Positions 34,326 to 42,109 of a stretch of DNA of 64,000 nt are shown one piece after another (the stretch's first letter is position 1; every line of letters begins with the position of its first letter). The notes under the pieces are model-generated. The model did not search any database and was not told the origin of the DNA. It worked only from the letters and a program-made list of their open reading frames with translations. Both the position numbers and the translations under genes were made by a program. The DNA is taken from positions 1 through 64,000 of the forward strand of contig CALRTZ010000005.1 in assembly GCA_943371235.1 (NCBI GenBank), given 5' to 3'. The DNA is from CAJBVG01 sp943371235. Its GTDB lineage: Bacteria > Bacteroidota > Bacteroidia > Sphingobacteriales > Sphingobacteriaceae.

Positions 34326-36521
34326 ATGACAAAGAAAAAAAATAATGCCATCAAAAACATACTCAGCAGTTTAGTGCTAGAAGTTTTTGTGAAAAATATA
34401 ACTCAAGCGTTTAATTATAAACAACTTGCAGCGAAATTAAATATCGACGACGAAGAAACACGAGAAATTGTAAATGAAATAATAATTGATTTACATCAGA
34501 AAGGACAGGTTGAAGAAATTGCCAAAGGTAAATACCAAGCAAAGGCCTTACAAAACCACGTAGAAGGTATTGTAGACATGGCACAGAGCGGTTCGGCCTA
34601 TTTATTAGTAGATGGAATGGATGAAGATATTTTTATTGCACCGCGTAAATTAAGAAATGCATTACACGGAGATAAGGTAAAAGTATTTGTGTATGCGAAA
34701 CGGAATGGCAAACATTTAGAAGGCGAAGTGTTAGAGATTTTACATCGATCAAAAACAGAATTTACCGGAGTAATTCAGTTAACACCAAGAGTTGCTTTTT
34801 TAATTCCGGATAATAAAAAGATGTTGCATGATATTTTTATCCCGCTTGATTTATTAAAGGGAGCAAAAGATGGAGACAAAGCAGTAGCGAAGTTAACAGA
34901 GTGGCCAGAGGGTGCTAAAAATCCAATGGGTGAAATTGTACATGTATTGGGTAAACAAGGCGAGAACGCAACAGAAATGTATGCTGTGCTTGCAGAATAT
35001 GGCTTCCCATTAGAATTTCCGAAGGCGGTTGAAAAAGAATCGGAAGCGATTTCAGAAAAAATGGATCCTAAAGAAATTGCCAAACGTAGAGACTTTAGAG
35101 ATACGCTCACCATTACCATTGACCCTGTAGATGCGAAAGATTTCGACGATGCCATTTCCTTTAAAAAACTAGAAGATGGTAATTTTGAAGTGGGTGTACA
35201 CATTGCAGATGTGTCGTATTACGTACAACCGGGTACAGAATTAGATAAAGAAGCAGAAAACCGAGGAACCTCTGTATACCTTGTAGGTAAAGTGATTCCG
35301 ATGTTGCCTGAGAAACTCTCGAATGAATTGTGTTCATTAAGACCCAATGAAGATAAGTTTTGCTTTTCTGCAGTATTTAAAATTGATATAAAAGGAAATG
35401 TATTGGATGAGTGGTATGGCAGAACCATTATACACTCTAGAAGAAGATATGCGTATGAAGAAGTTTGGGACATTTTACAATCGGGCGTAGGAGATTACAA
35501 AGAAGAACTTACGATTTTAAATACCATTGCGCATGCATTAAGAGCAACGCGATTTAAGAATGGTGCTATTAATTTTGAAACAACAGAAGTTAAATTTACA
35601 CTCGACGAAACAGGTAAACCAATAGGAGTGTATGTAAGAGAACGTAACGATGCACATAAATTAATTGAAGATTTTATGTTGCTTGCGAACAGAAAAGTAG
35701 CAGAATTTATAGCTACAAAAGGTAAAAAGAAAAATGCCTTAACGTTTGTATACCGCGTACACGATGCTCCAAATGAAGAGGTTTTACAAGGCTTTGCGAA
35801 ATTTGCAGCTAGGTTTGGCTATAAAGTAAATACCAAAAGTCACCGCGAAATTTCTACTTCTTTAAACCAATTAATGGCAGATGTAGAAGGAAAAACAGAA
35901 CAAAATGTATTAACTCAATTAGCCATCCGATCGATGGCAAAAGCAATTTATACCACTAAAAAAACAAGCCATTACGGATTAGCGTTCGATTATTATACAC
36001 ACTTTACCTCGCCAATACGTAGGTACCCAGATGTAATGGCACACAGGTTATTGCAGCATTACTTAGATGGTAAATCAACCGTAGATCCAGAAATTTATGA
36101 GAAGATGTGTTTACATTCTTCACAAATGGAAAAACGTGCATCAGATGCCGAACGATTATTTACTAAATACAAACAAGCAGAATACCTTTCAGAACAAGTA
36201 GGCGAAACATTTGTTGGTATAATTTCTGGAGTAACAGAATGGGGAATATACGTGGAGATAGTAGAAAACAAATGCGAAGGCATGATTAGGTTGAGAGATA
36301 TTAACGACGATTTTTATGTGTTAGATCCAGAGAATTATAGCATTGTAGGGCAGAGGTTTAAACGTAAATATCAGTTAGGTGATGAAGTAAATATTAAAGT
36401 AAAAAAAGTAGAATTAACTAAAAAACAAATCGACTTTGAATTGATTACAAATGAAGAACCGCTGAACTTTCAGCGAAAAGAAAAATCAACAAAAAGTAAT
36501 ACGTACAAGAAGAGAAGATAA
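34326..36521 (+). CDS. rnr: Ribonuclease R
   Basis: A processive 3'-5' exoribonuclease that degrades structured RNA. 731 residues. An N-terminal winged-helix-like region (about 1-75), cold-shock domains (about 80-230), the RNB catalytic domain (about 260-590) with DPVDAKDFDDAISF providing the metal-binding aspartates, and a C-terminal S1 domain (about 630-712). A basic tail ends the protein (STKSNTYKKRR). Its stop is 4 nt before the polyprenyl synthase ATG. Confidence 0.95.
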   Translation: MTKKKNNAIKNILSSLVLEVFVKNITQAFNYKQLAAKLNIDDEETREIVNEIIIDLHQKGQVEEIAKGKYQAKALQNHVEGIVDMAQSGSAYLLVDGMDEDIFIAPRKLRNALHGDKVKVFVYAKRNGKHLEGEVLEILHRSKTEFTGVIQLTPRVAFLIPDNKKMLHDIFIPLDLLKGAKDGDKAVAKLTEWPEGAKNPMGEIVHVLGKQGENATEMYAVLAEYGFPLEFPKAVEKESEAISEKMDPKEIAKRRDFRDTLTITIDPVDAKDFDDAISFKKLEDGNFEVGVHIADVSYYVQPGTELDKEAENRGTSVYLVGKVIPMLPEKLSNELCSLRPNEDKFCFSAVFKIDIKGNVLDEWYGRTIIHSRRRYAYEEVWDILQSGVGDYKEELTILNTIAHALRATRFKNGAINFETTEVKFTLDETGKPIGVYVRERNDAHKLIEDFMLLANRKVAEFIATKGKKKNALTFVYRVHDAPNEEVLQGFAKFAARFGYKVNTKSHREISTSLNQLMADVEGKTEQNVLTQLAIRSMAKAIYTTKKTSHYGLAFDYYTHFTSPIRRYPDVMAHRLLQHYLDGKSTVDPEIYEKMCLHSSQMEKRASDAERLFTKYKQAEYLSEQVGETFVGIISGVTEWGIYVEIVENKCEGMIRLRDINDDFYVLDPENYSIVGQRFKRKYQLGDEVNIKVKKVELTKKQIDFELITNEEPLNFQRKEKSTKSNTYKKRR

Positions 36522-36525
36522 TACA

Positions 36526-37500
36526 ATGCAAAAAATAATTGAACTGCAAGAACTCGTAAACAAAAAGATTGTAAGCAATACCTATTCTAAATACCCTCAA
36601 GAATTGTATGATCCTTTGGATTACATCATGTCCTTAGGTGGAAAGCGTATGAGGCCTGTGTTGGTTTTACTAGCTCACCATTTATATTCTGATAAACATG
36701 AAGAAGCATTGGATGCAGCTCTTGCGGTAGAAACTTTTCATAATTTCAGTTTAATACACGATGATATTATGGACGATGCACCCATTAGAAGAGGCAAGCC
36801 AACCGTTCACGAAAAATGGAACCATAATACAGCAATCCTTTCTGGTGATGTAATGTTGGTGAAAGCATACGAGTTATTAGCTAATTATCCTTCAGAAATT
36901 CTACCATCACTCATAAAATTATTTAACAAAACAGCAACCGAAGTTTGTGAAGGCCAGCAAATAGACATGATGTTTGAGAAACAAGTAGATGTTACAGAAG
37001 ATGAATACTTGAAAATGATTGAGCTTAAAACAGCGGTTCTATTAGCATGCAGTTTAGAAATGGGAGCATTAATTGCAGGTGCACCTAAAGCAGAAGCAGA
37101 ACACTTGTATGAGTTTGGTAGACTTATGGGAATTGCCTTTCAGTTGCAAGACGATTATTTAGATGTATATGCCAATCCTGAAAAATTTGGAAAACAAGTT
37201 GGCGGGGATATCATTGCGAATAAAAAAACATTTTTATGGATTGAAGCACATCGATTAGCAAATTCAGAGCAATTAAAAGTATTGAAACATTGGGAAAGCA
37301 TTTCTGTATTTAAAGCAGAAGAAAAAGTAGCTGCGATTACTGCTATTTATGATGAATTAGAGATTCCGAAACTTACTCAAGAAATTATAAACGATTATGC
37401 AAATAAAGCCTTCGAAATCTTAGCAAATATTAAGGCTAATGAAAAAGTGAAGGCTTTATTAGTAAAGTTATCTGAAGATTTATTGGTTAGGGAAACCTAA
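36526..37500 (+). CDS. Polyprenyl (farnesyl/geranylgeranyl/octaprenyl) diphosphate synthase
   Basis: Condenses isopentenyl diphosphate onto an allylic diphosphate. 324 residues. Family motifs: GGKRMRPVLVLL, first Asp-rich motif LIHDDIMDDAPIRRGKPTVH (DDxxD), and second motif QLQDDYLDVY (DDxxD). The product length depends on the residues before the first motif (TFHNFSLIHDDIMD) and is not safely predicted; a short- to medium-chain product is possible. It could supply the menaquinone side chain or a carotenoid precursor. It converges with the SRPBCC gene, with 6 nt between. Confidence 0.92.
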   Translation: MQKIIELQELVNKKIVSNTYSKYPQELYDPLDYIMSLGGKRMRPVLVLLAHHLYSDKHEEALDAALAVETFHNFSLIHDDIMDDAPIRRGKPTVHEKWNHNTAILSGDVMLVKAYELLANYPSEILPSLIKLFNKTATEVCEGQQIDMMFEKQVDVTEDEYLKMIELKTAVLLACSLEMGALIAGAPKAEAEHLYEFGRLMGIAFQLQDDYLDVYANPEKFGKQVGGDIIANKKTFLWIEAHRLANSEQLKVLKHWESISVFKAEEKVAAITAIYDELEIPKLTQEIINDYANKAFEILANIKANEKVKALLVKLSEDLLVRET

Positions 37501-37506
37501 CCAATT

Positions 37507-38373
37507 TTATTTTTCGCAAACTTCTTTAAGTTTGATTAAAGCAACTGGCCACATTTCTTCAAAATACGATTTAAATTCTTGGTTAGAATCTATATCTATA
37601 CTTAAATGTGTTTTGCCATTAAAGTCTCTATAAGTATAGTTTTCTAAACTACCAGACCAAGAATTGTCTAGATGTTCTTCTCCGTTAGAGTAAATTCCTA
37701 AATGCTCTATACTAATGAACTCATTCTTTACATTATCTTTTATTCTGCTTACCATGCCACCTTCATTACCATTTTCGTCGCAACCAATAAATAAAATTTT
37801 AGAATCCTTTTCCCAAGATCCTCTATAATGAGAGCTTGCATTAAATGCCGATGTCCAAGCACGATAGGTTTCATCAGCTATCATGGTATCGTAAACCATT
37901 GAAACAGGTTTCTCTATAATAATTTCAAAGTGTAAAGTTTCTACCCGCTGAGTTTCTTCCGTATAGTTTTTGAAATTAGTTAAAATTGCCTGCCAACCCA
38001 TTTCTTGTAATTCTAAGGTGTTTTCAGATTCGGGTTCAAAAAGTTCAATTAATTCAATAGTATTACCATTATTGATAAATTGAATACTCACTTTTCTATC
38101 ATCTTCTAAAGTATATTCTATCAGTTCATTTTCTTTTACATTGGTATACGTTCCTCCGAAATCGAAACTCACAGAACCATCTCTTGCAGCCATGGTAAAA
38201 GTGAATTTCCCACCTGTTCTTACATCGTTCTCAGCCTTTGGTGTATGCCAATCTTCACTTGCATTATTCCATTGCGTAATGTGGTTAGGGTCGGTCCACA
38301 TTCTCCATACTGTTTCAATCGGTTGATTTATAATTGTGCTTACCCTTATAAATCCTGAATTTAAAGTTGTCAT
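37507..38373 (-). CDS. Tandem SRPBCC (AHSA1-like) domain protein
   Basis: 288 residues with two START/Bet v1-like AHSA1 domains. The first (about 5-140) has IETVWRMWTDPNHITQWN and the GGKFTFTM region. The second (about 145-288) has PVSMVYDTMIADETYRAWTSAFN. Such domains bind small hydrophobic ligands or act like the Hsp90 activator; no ligand is indicated. Tandem arrangements of this kind occur in environmental bacteria. No signal peptide. It is the last gene of the minus-strand group before the convergent boundary. Confidence 0.78.
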   Translation of the reverse strand: MTTLNSGFIRVSTIINQPIETVWRMWTDPNHITQWNNASEDWHTPKAENDVRTGGKFTFTMAARDGSVSFDFGGTYTNVKENELIEYTLEDDRKVSIQFINNGNTIELIELFEPESENTLELQEMGWQAILTNFKNYTEETQRVETLHFEIIIEKPVSMVYDTMIADETYRAWTSAFNASSHYRGSWEKDSKILFIGCDENGNEGGMVSRIKDNVKNEFISIEHLGIYSNGEEHLDNSWSGSLENYTYRDFNGKTHLSIDIDSNQEFKSYFEEMWPVALIKLKEVCEK

Positions 38374-38425
38374 ATGTTACGGTTTATTTATAATGAATAG
38401 GTAAATATACAAATAAATAGCGCAA

Positions 38426-39937
38426 TCATTCGGTTGCTAGTAACATTTTTTTCGCTTTATATTCTGAATAGTTCCAAGATCTCCAATCTATATTTTCATC
38501 AATTTTTAAAAATTCAGTTTTTCTGTTTTGTATACTATTTACATACTCTTCTGGACTTAAATAAACCGTATCAAAACGATATAATACTTGTTGTTGTTGT
38601 TTTATAGTAGTTAATTCGTCGAGAGGCTTTTCTAAATAAGGCAGTGCTTTGTCGCCCAAAGTCTGCATATAATCTAAATGTAAAAAGGCTTTATTAGCAT
38701 TTTTGAAATTATACTGAGCAATTAGTACATCCCAATTAAATAAACTAAAAAACAACAGAATAGATAATATGCTAAAGGTGTTTTTACTCAATAAGTAGCT
38801 AAAAGATTTTTTATGTTTCAACTTTAAATACACCGTATATAGTCCATATATCGTAATCAATAAAAATATGATTACTCCAATACGTTTATAGGCTAAATTA
38901 AAATAATCGATGTACCAATAGTTTCGTATTCCAACAGAAATACATAAAATTATATTCTGTGCAATCCATATATAACTCAAGGTTCTTAATCGTTTTATTT
39001 TAGGATTAAAGTTTTGATTTGCTCGGAAGAAATAGAGTACAATTACAATGGAAAGTAAAATCGAAAAGATTAATAAATAGGTGCCTTCGTGTACAAATTG
39101 TTTCAAAATGGTTCCGTCCCATTTGAAATTAAACCACACCCAGTAAATGTCGATGCTGTTAAGCACCATCAACATCCCATTTAAAAAAACCAACAACAAT
39201 ACGCCCAACTTAGCTTCCGTTTGTAAGGCATTTGGTTTGTAATCGAAATACAATGTTTTTCTAGTTCTAAAAATTTGATCATTATAATTTCGATCGTACT
39301 GCACCAAATTTGCTAGGGTAGACCTAAATAGGATAAAACTAGAAAGCAAAGTGCCAACAATAAATAAGAACAACCAATTTTCATCTATGTATTCAAATAA
39401 ATTAGGGATTTTATCAATCGTATATTTTTCGATGGTATTAATTATAGAATTAAAATAGGGACTAGAATTTCTATAAATGGCAACAAAAATTACGATGATA
39501 AAAATTGGAATTACATAAATTTTAGCTTTCCATATTTTTTTTATGGCAGAATTGCTTGATTTTGCAGAACTGTTCAGGCATTTTATAAACTCGAAAATGC
39601 TCATTAGCATTGAACTTATACCGAAAAAGAAACCATGAAAATGGTTTTTGAGTTTTGGGTATGTCAATATTCCAATAAAATAAATAGAAAATAATAAGTT
39701 AACGATGAATGCGAAAACACTAAAATTCCATACAAAACTGATAATACTTATCGCAAAACCTGTTAATGCGAATTTGATTTTAGGATTGCTTAAGTCTATT
39801 TGTTTAAAAATAAATAGCAGTGCTAATGCACAAAACTCAAATATCAGAAAATTGATTCCGATACTTTGATTGTAGAATAAGTAGGAAAATAATAGAGCTA
39901 ATGCTATTGTAGAGACGATTTTTGATTTGGGCGACAT
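38426..39937 (-). CDS. DUF4173/DUF4153 multi-pass membrane protein
   Basis: 503 residues with about 11-12 transmembrane segments through residue 400 and a C-terminal soluble part of about 100 residues that includes LDYMQTLGDKALPYLEKPL. The segment NGMLMVLNSIDIYWVWFNF, followed by FVHEGTYLLIFSI, matches the DUF4173 family pattern. The function of the family is unknown. Downstream of murA on the same strand, separated by two hairpins (39960-40008). Confidence 0.72.
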   Translation of the reverse strand: MSPKSKIVSTIALALLFSYLFYNQSIGINFLIFEFCALALLFIFKQIDLSNPKIKFALTGFAISIISFVWNFSVFAFIVNLLFSIYFIGILTYPKLKNHFHGFFFGISSMLMSIFEFIKCLNSSAKSSNSAIKKIWKAKIYVIPIFIIVIFVAIYRNSSPYFNSIINTIEKYTIDKIPNLFEYIDENWLFLFIVGTLLSSFILFRSTLANLVQYDRNYNDQIFRTRKTLYFDYKPNALQTEAKLGVLLLVFLNGMLMVLNSIDIYWVWFNFKWDGTILKQFVHEGTYLLIFSILLSIVIVLYFFRANQNFNPKIKRLRTLSYIWIAQNIILCISVGIRNYWYIDYFNLAYKRIGVIIFLLITIYGLYTVYLKLKHKKSFSYLLSKNTFSILSILLFFSLFNWDVLIAQYNFKNANKAFLHLDYMQTLGDKALPYLEKPLDELTTIKQQQQVLYRFDTVYLSPEEYVNSIQNRKTEFLKIDENIDWRSWNYSEYKAKKMLLATE

Positions 39938-39959
39938 CTTACTTTTTAGTGCATAAACT

Positions 39960-39977
39960 CTATAATTAAAATTATAG
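39960..39977. other. AT-rich palindrome
   Basis: CTATAATT aa AATTATAG, an 8-bp stem, downstream of the murA terminator-like hairpin and 23 nt upstream of the DUF4173 start. It could be an operator or part of the murA 3' end. Confidence 0.45.
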
Positions 39978-39980
39978 TAT

Positions 39981-40008
39981 ACAAGGTGTAATTAACTTAA
40001 CACCTTGT
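39981..40008 (-). terminator. Hairpin spanning the murA stop codon
   Basis: ACAAGGTGT (39981-39989) pairs with ACACCTTGT (40000-40008). The right arm comprises the last murA codons (Thr-Arg-Cys), so the coding end forms half the stem. No long T run follows on the minus strand, so termination is uncertain. Confidence 0.5.
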
Positions 40009-41301
40009 AATATCTGCACCAATAGCTTTTAAGCGCAGTTCAATGTCTTGGTATCCTCTGTCTATTTGTTCTATATTAGAAATGGTGCTTTTTCCTTCGG
40101 CAGAAAGTGCCGCAATTAACAAGGATACTCCGGCACGAATATCTGGAGAAGTCATGGATATACCACGCAATGGGTTTTTACGAGCCAAGCCAATGATGTT
40201 TGCTCTGTGTGGATCGCATAAAATAATTTGCGCACCCATGTCTATCAATTTATCAACAAAAAATAATCTACTCTCAAACATTTTCTGATGAATAAGTACA
40301 GAGCCTTTAGCTTGTGTTGCCACTACTAAAACGATACTCAATAAGTCGGGAGTAAAGCCTGGCCAAGGAGCATCGGCAATGGTTAATATAGAACCATCAA
40401 TAAAGGTTTCAATTTCGTAAATATCTTGTGAAGGAATGTAAATATCGTCGCCGCGGCGTTCTAATTTTATTCCTAATTTTTTAAACACATCTGGTATAAC
40501 TCCTAAATGTTCGTATCCAACATTTTTTATAGTGATTTCAGACTGTGTCATGGCTGCAAGGCCAATAAAACTGCCTATCTCAATCATGTCGGGCAACATT
40601 CTGTGCGAGCAACCGCCTAAGTATTCAACTCCTTCAATGTTTAATAAATTAGAGCCAATTCCTGTAATTTTTGCACCCATCGAATTCAACATTTTACATA
40701 ATTGCTGAATGTAAGGTTCGCATGCTGCGTTATAAATAGTGGTGGTACCTTTTGCTAATACAGATGCCATTAAAATATTAGCCGTTCCGGTTACAGAAGC
40801 TTCGTCTAAGAGCATAAAAGTTCCTTTCAACTCAGATGCATCTACACTAAAGAAAGAATCTTTAGGATCGTAGTTAAATTTAGCTCCTAATTTCTCAAAG
40901 CCTAAGAAATGGGTATCCAATCTACGTCGTCCAATTTTATCGCCTCCTGGGCGAGGAATATAGGCTTGTTTAAAGCGTGCTAACAAGGGGCCCACAATCA
41001 TTACGGAGCCTCGTAATGCAGAGCCTTTTTTCTTAAAAACATCACTCTTGAAAAACTCAAGATCGATATTATCTGCTTTAAAAGTATAAGTGTCTTTAGA
41101 TTTGCGATCTACTTTTACTCCCATATCACTCAATAAATCGATGAGTTTGTTTACATCAACAATATCGGGTATGTTAGAAATTGTAACTTCTTGGTCTGTT
41201 AATAAAACCGCTGAAATAATTTGTAGAGCCTCGTTTTTAGCGCCTTGTGGGGTTATTTCTCCTTGGAGTTTATTACCGCCTCGTATTTCGAAAGTATCCA
41301 T
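39997..41301 (-). CDS. murA: UDP-N-acetylglucosamine 1-carboxyvinyltransferase, Asp variant
   Basis: The first committed step of peptidoglycan synthesis: enolpyruvyl transfer from PEP to UDP-GlcNAc. 434 residues. The N-terminus MDTFEIRGGNKLQGEI with KNEALQI matches the family. At the position of the fosfomycin-target cysteine (E. coli C115, in PGGC) this protein has D121 in PRPGGDKIGRRRLDTH. Asp at this site is known in other MurA enzymes and keeps activity while preventing fosfomycin alkylation. The ATG lies directly after the T run of a terminator hairpin. Confidence 0.96.
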   Translation of the reverse strand: MDTFEIRGGNKLQGEITPQGAKNEALQIISAVLLTDQEVTISNIPDIVDVNKLIDLLSDMGVKVDRKSKDTYTFKADNIDLEFFKSDVFKKKGSALRGSVMIVGPLLARFKQAYIPRPGGDKIGRRRLDTHFLGFEKLGAKFNYDPKDSFFSVDASELKGTFMLLDEASVTGTANILMASVLAKGTTTIYNAACEPYIQQLCKMLNSMGAKITGIGSNLLNIEGVEYLGGCSHRMLPDMIEIGSFIGLAAMTQSEITIKNVGYEHLGVIPDVFKKLGIKLERRGDDIYIPSQDIYEIETFIDGSILTIADAPWPGFTPDLLSIVLVVATQAKGSVLIHQKMFESRLFFVDKLIDMGAQIILCDPHRANIIGLARKNPLRGISMTSPDIRAGVSLLIAALSAEGKSTISNIEQIDRGYQDIELRLKAIGADITRC

Positions 41302-41342
41302 AATAAAAAAATCCTTTATCGGGTTTGAAGATAAAGGATTTT
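41302..41342 (-). terminator. Strong intrinsic terminator directly before murA
   Basis: A 13-bp stem, AAAATCCTTTATC (41308-41320) with GATAAAGGATTTT (41330-41342), is followed on the minus strand by a T run that ends next to the murA ATG. It terminates the DUF4290 transcript, or acts as an attenuator for murA, since no room remains for a promoter between hairpin and start. Confidence 0.88.
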
Positions 41343-41385
41343 AAATGATTCAAGAAAATAATATTTTCACAAATGTCGATATTGT

Positions 41386-42063
41386 TTAATATCTACTTTT
41401 TCCGTTGTTTTTACGATTGTTATTGTTGTTGTTATTATTGTTATTCCGATTATTGTTATTGTTGTTATTTCGTTGTTTAAAATTATTCTGACGGGCTTTG
41501 TTTGGAGCCGGCCTAACTTCCACTTTATTTAAACTCACATTTTCTTCCAACACTAGTTCTCCTTTCGAGAGTAATTTTAAATCACTAATGATGGTATCAT
41601 CGCTCACTGTATCCTTATTCCAGGTTACGTACGACATTTTCATGAAGTTAGCGATAGAAGCAACCATTTGCGACTTACGCTCTGTTTCATCTGTAATTTC
41701 TTTCGCCTTTTCAATCATCAACTCAACCGTTTTTCCGTAATGTTTGTACTTTATTTTATTTAAGGGATAAGGTACTCGCTTAGGTTTAGTATCCAAAGAT
41801 TCCTTAGAAGGAATTGGGTAAGGTGAATCAACGTCTAAATCGAAATCAGCAATGATGAACAAATGATCCCAAAGTTTGTGCTTAAAATCGGCAACATCTC
41901 TTAAATGTGGATTCAAAAAGCCCATTAAGTCAATTACTGCTTGGGCGTGTTTATTGCGTTCTTCCTTGCTTTCTAGGGTTTTTATATACTTTACCATGTT
42001 CTGTATGTTTCTTCCATATTCAGAATAAAGTAAAGCGGGTCTTGTAGTATTATAATCAAACAT
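41386..42063 (-). CDS. DUF4290 protein with polyasparagine tail
   Basis: 225 residues. The conserved part (about 1-165) has TRPALLYSEYGRNIQNMV, MGFLNPHLRDVADFKHKLWDH and PYPLNKIKYKHYGKTVELMI, which fit the Bacteroidota family DUF4290 of unknown function. The last 40 residues are Asn-rich runs with Arg and Lys, encoded by GTT/ATT repeats on the plus strand, and probably disordered, prone to slippage and possibly RNA-binding. It sits between uvrD and murA on the same strand, a neighbourhood suggestive of cell growth functions but not proof. Confidence 0.82.
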   Translation of the reverse strand: MFDYNTTRPALLYSEYGRNIQNMVKYIKTLESKEERNKHAQAVIDLMGFLNPHLRDVADFKHKLWDHLFIIADFDLDVDSPYPIPSKESLDTKPKRVPYPLNKIKYKHYGKTVELMIEKAKEITDETERKSQMVASIANFMKMSYVTWNKDTVSDDTIISDLKLLSKGELVLEENVSLNKVEVRPAPNKARQNNFKQRNNNNNNNRNNNNNNNNNNRKNNGKSRY

Positions 42064-42069
42064 ATTTCA

Positions 42070-42109
42070 TTAGCTAATTAGCTAATTAGCCGTTTAGCTA
42101 ATTAACTAT
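42070..42109. repeat. Octamer word array filling the uvrD-DUF4290 gap
   Basis: Words TTAGCTAA, TTAGCTAA, TTAGCCGT, TTAGCTAA, TTAACTAT with period 8. The word is itself nearly palindromic (CTAATTAG on the other strand). The array includes the last codons and TAG stop of uvrD (42098-42100) and ends 6 nt before the DUF4290 ATG. Confidence 0.88.
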
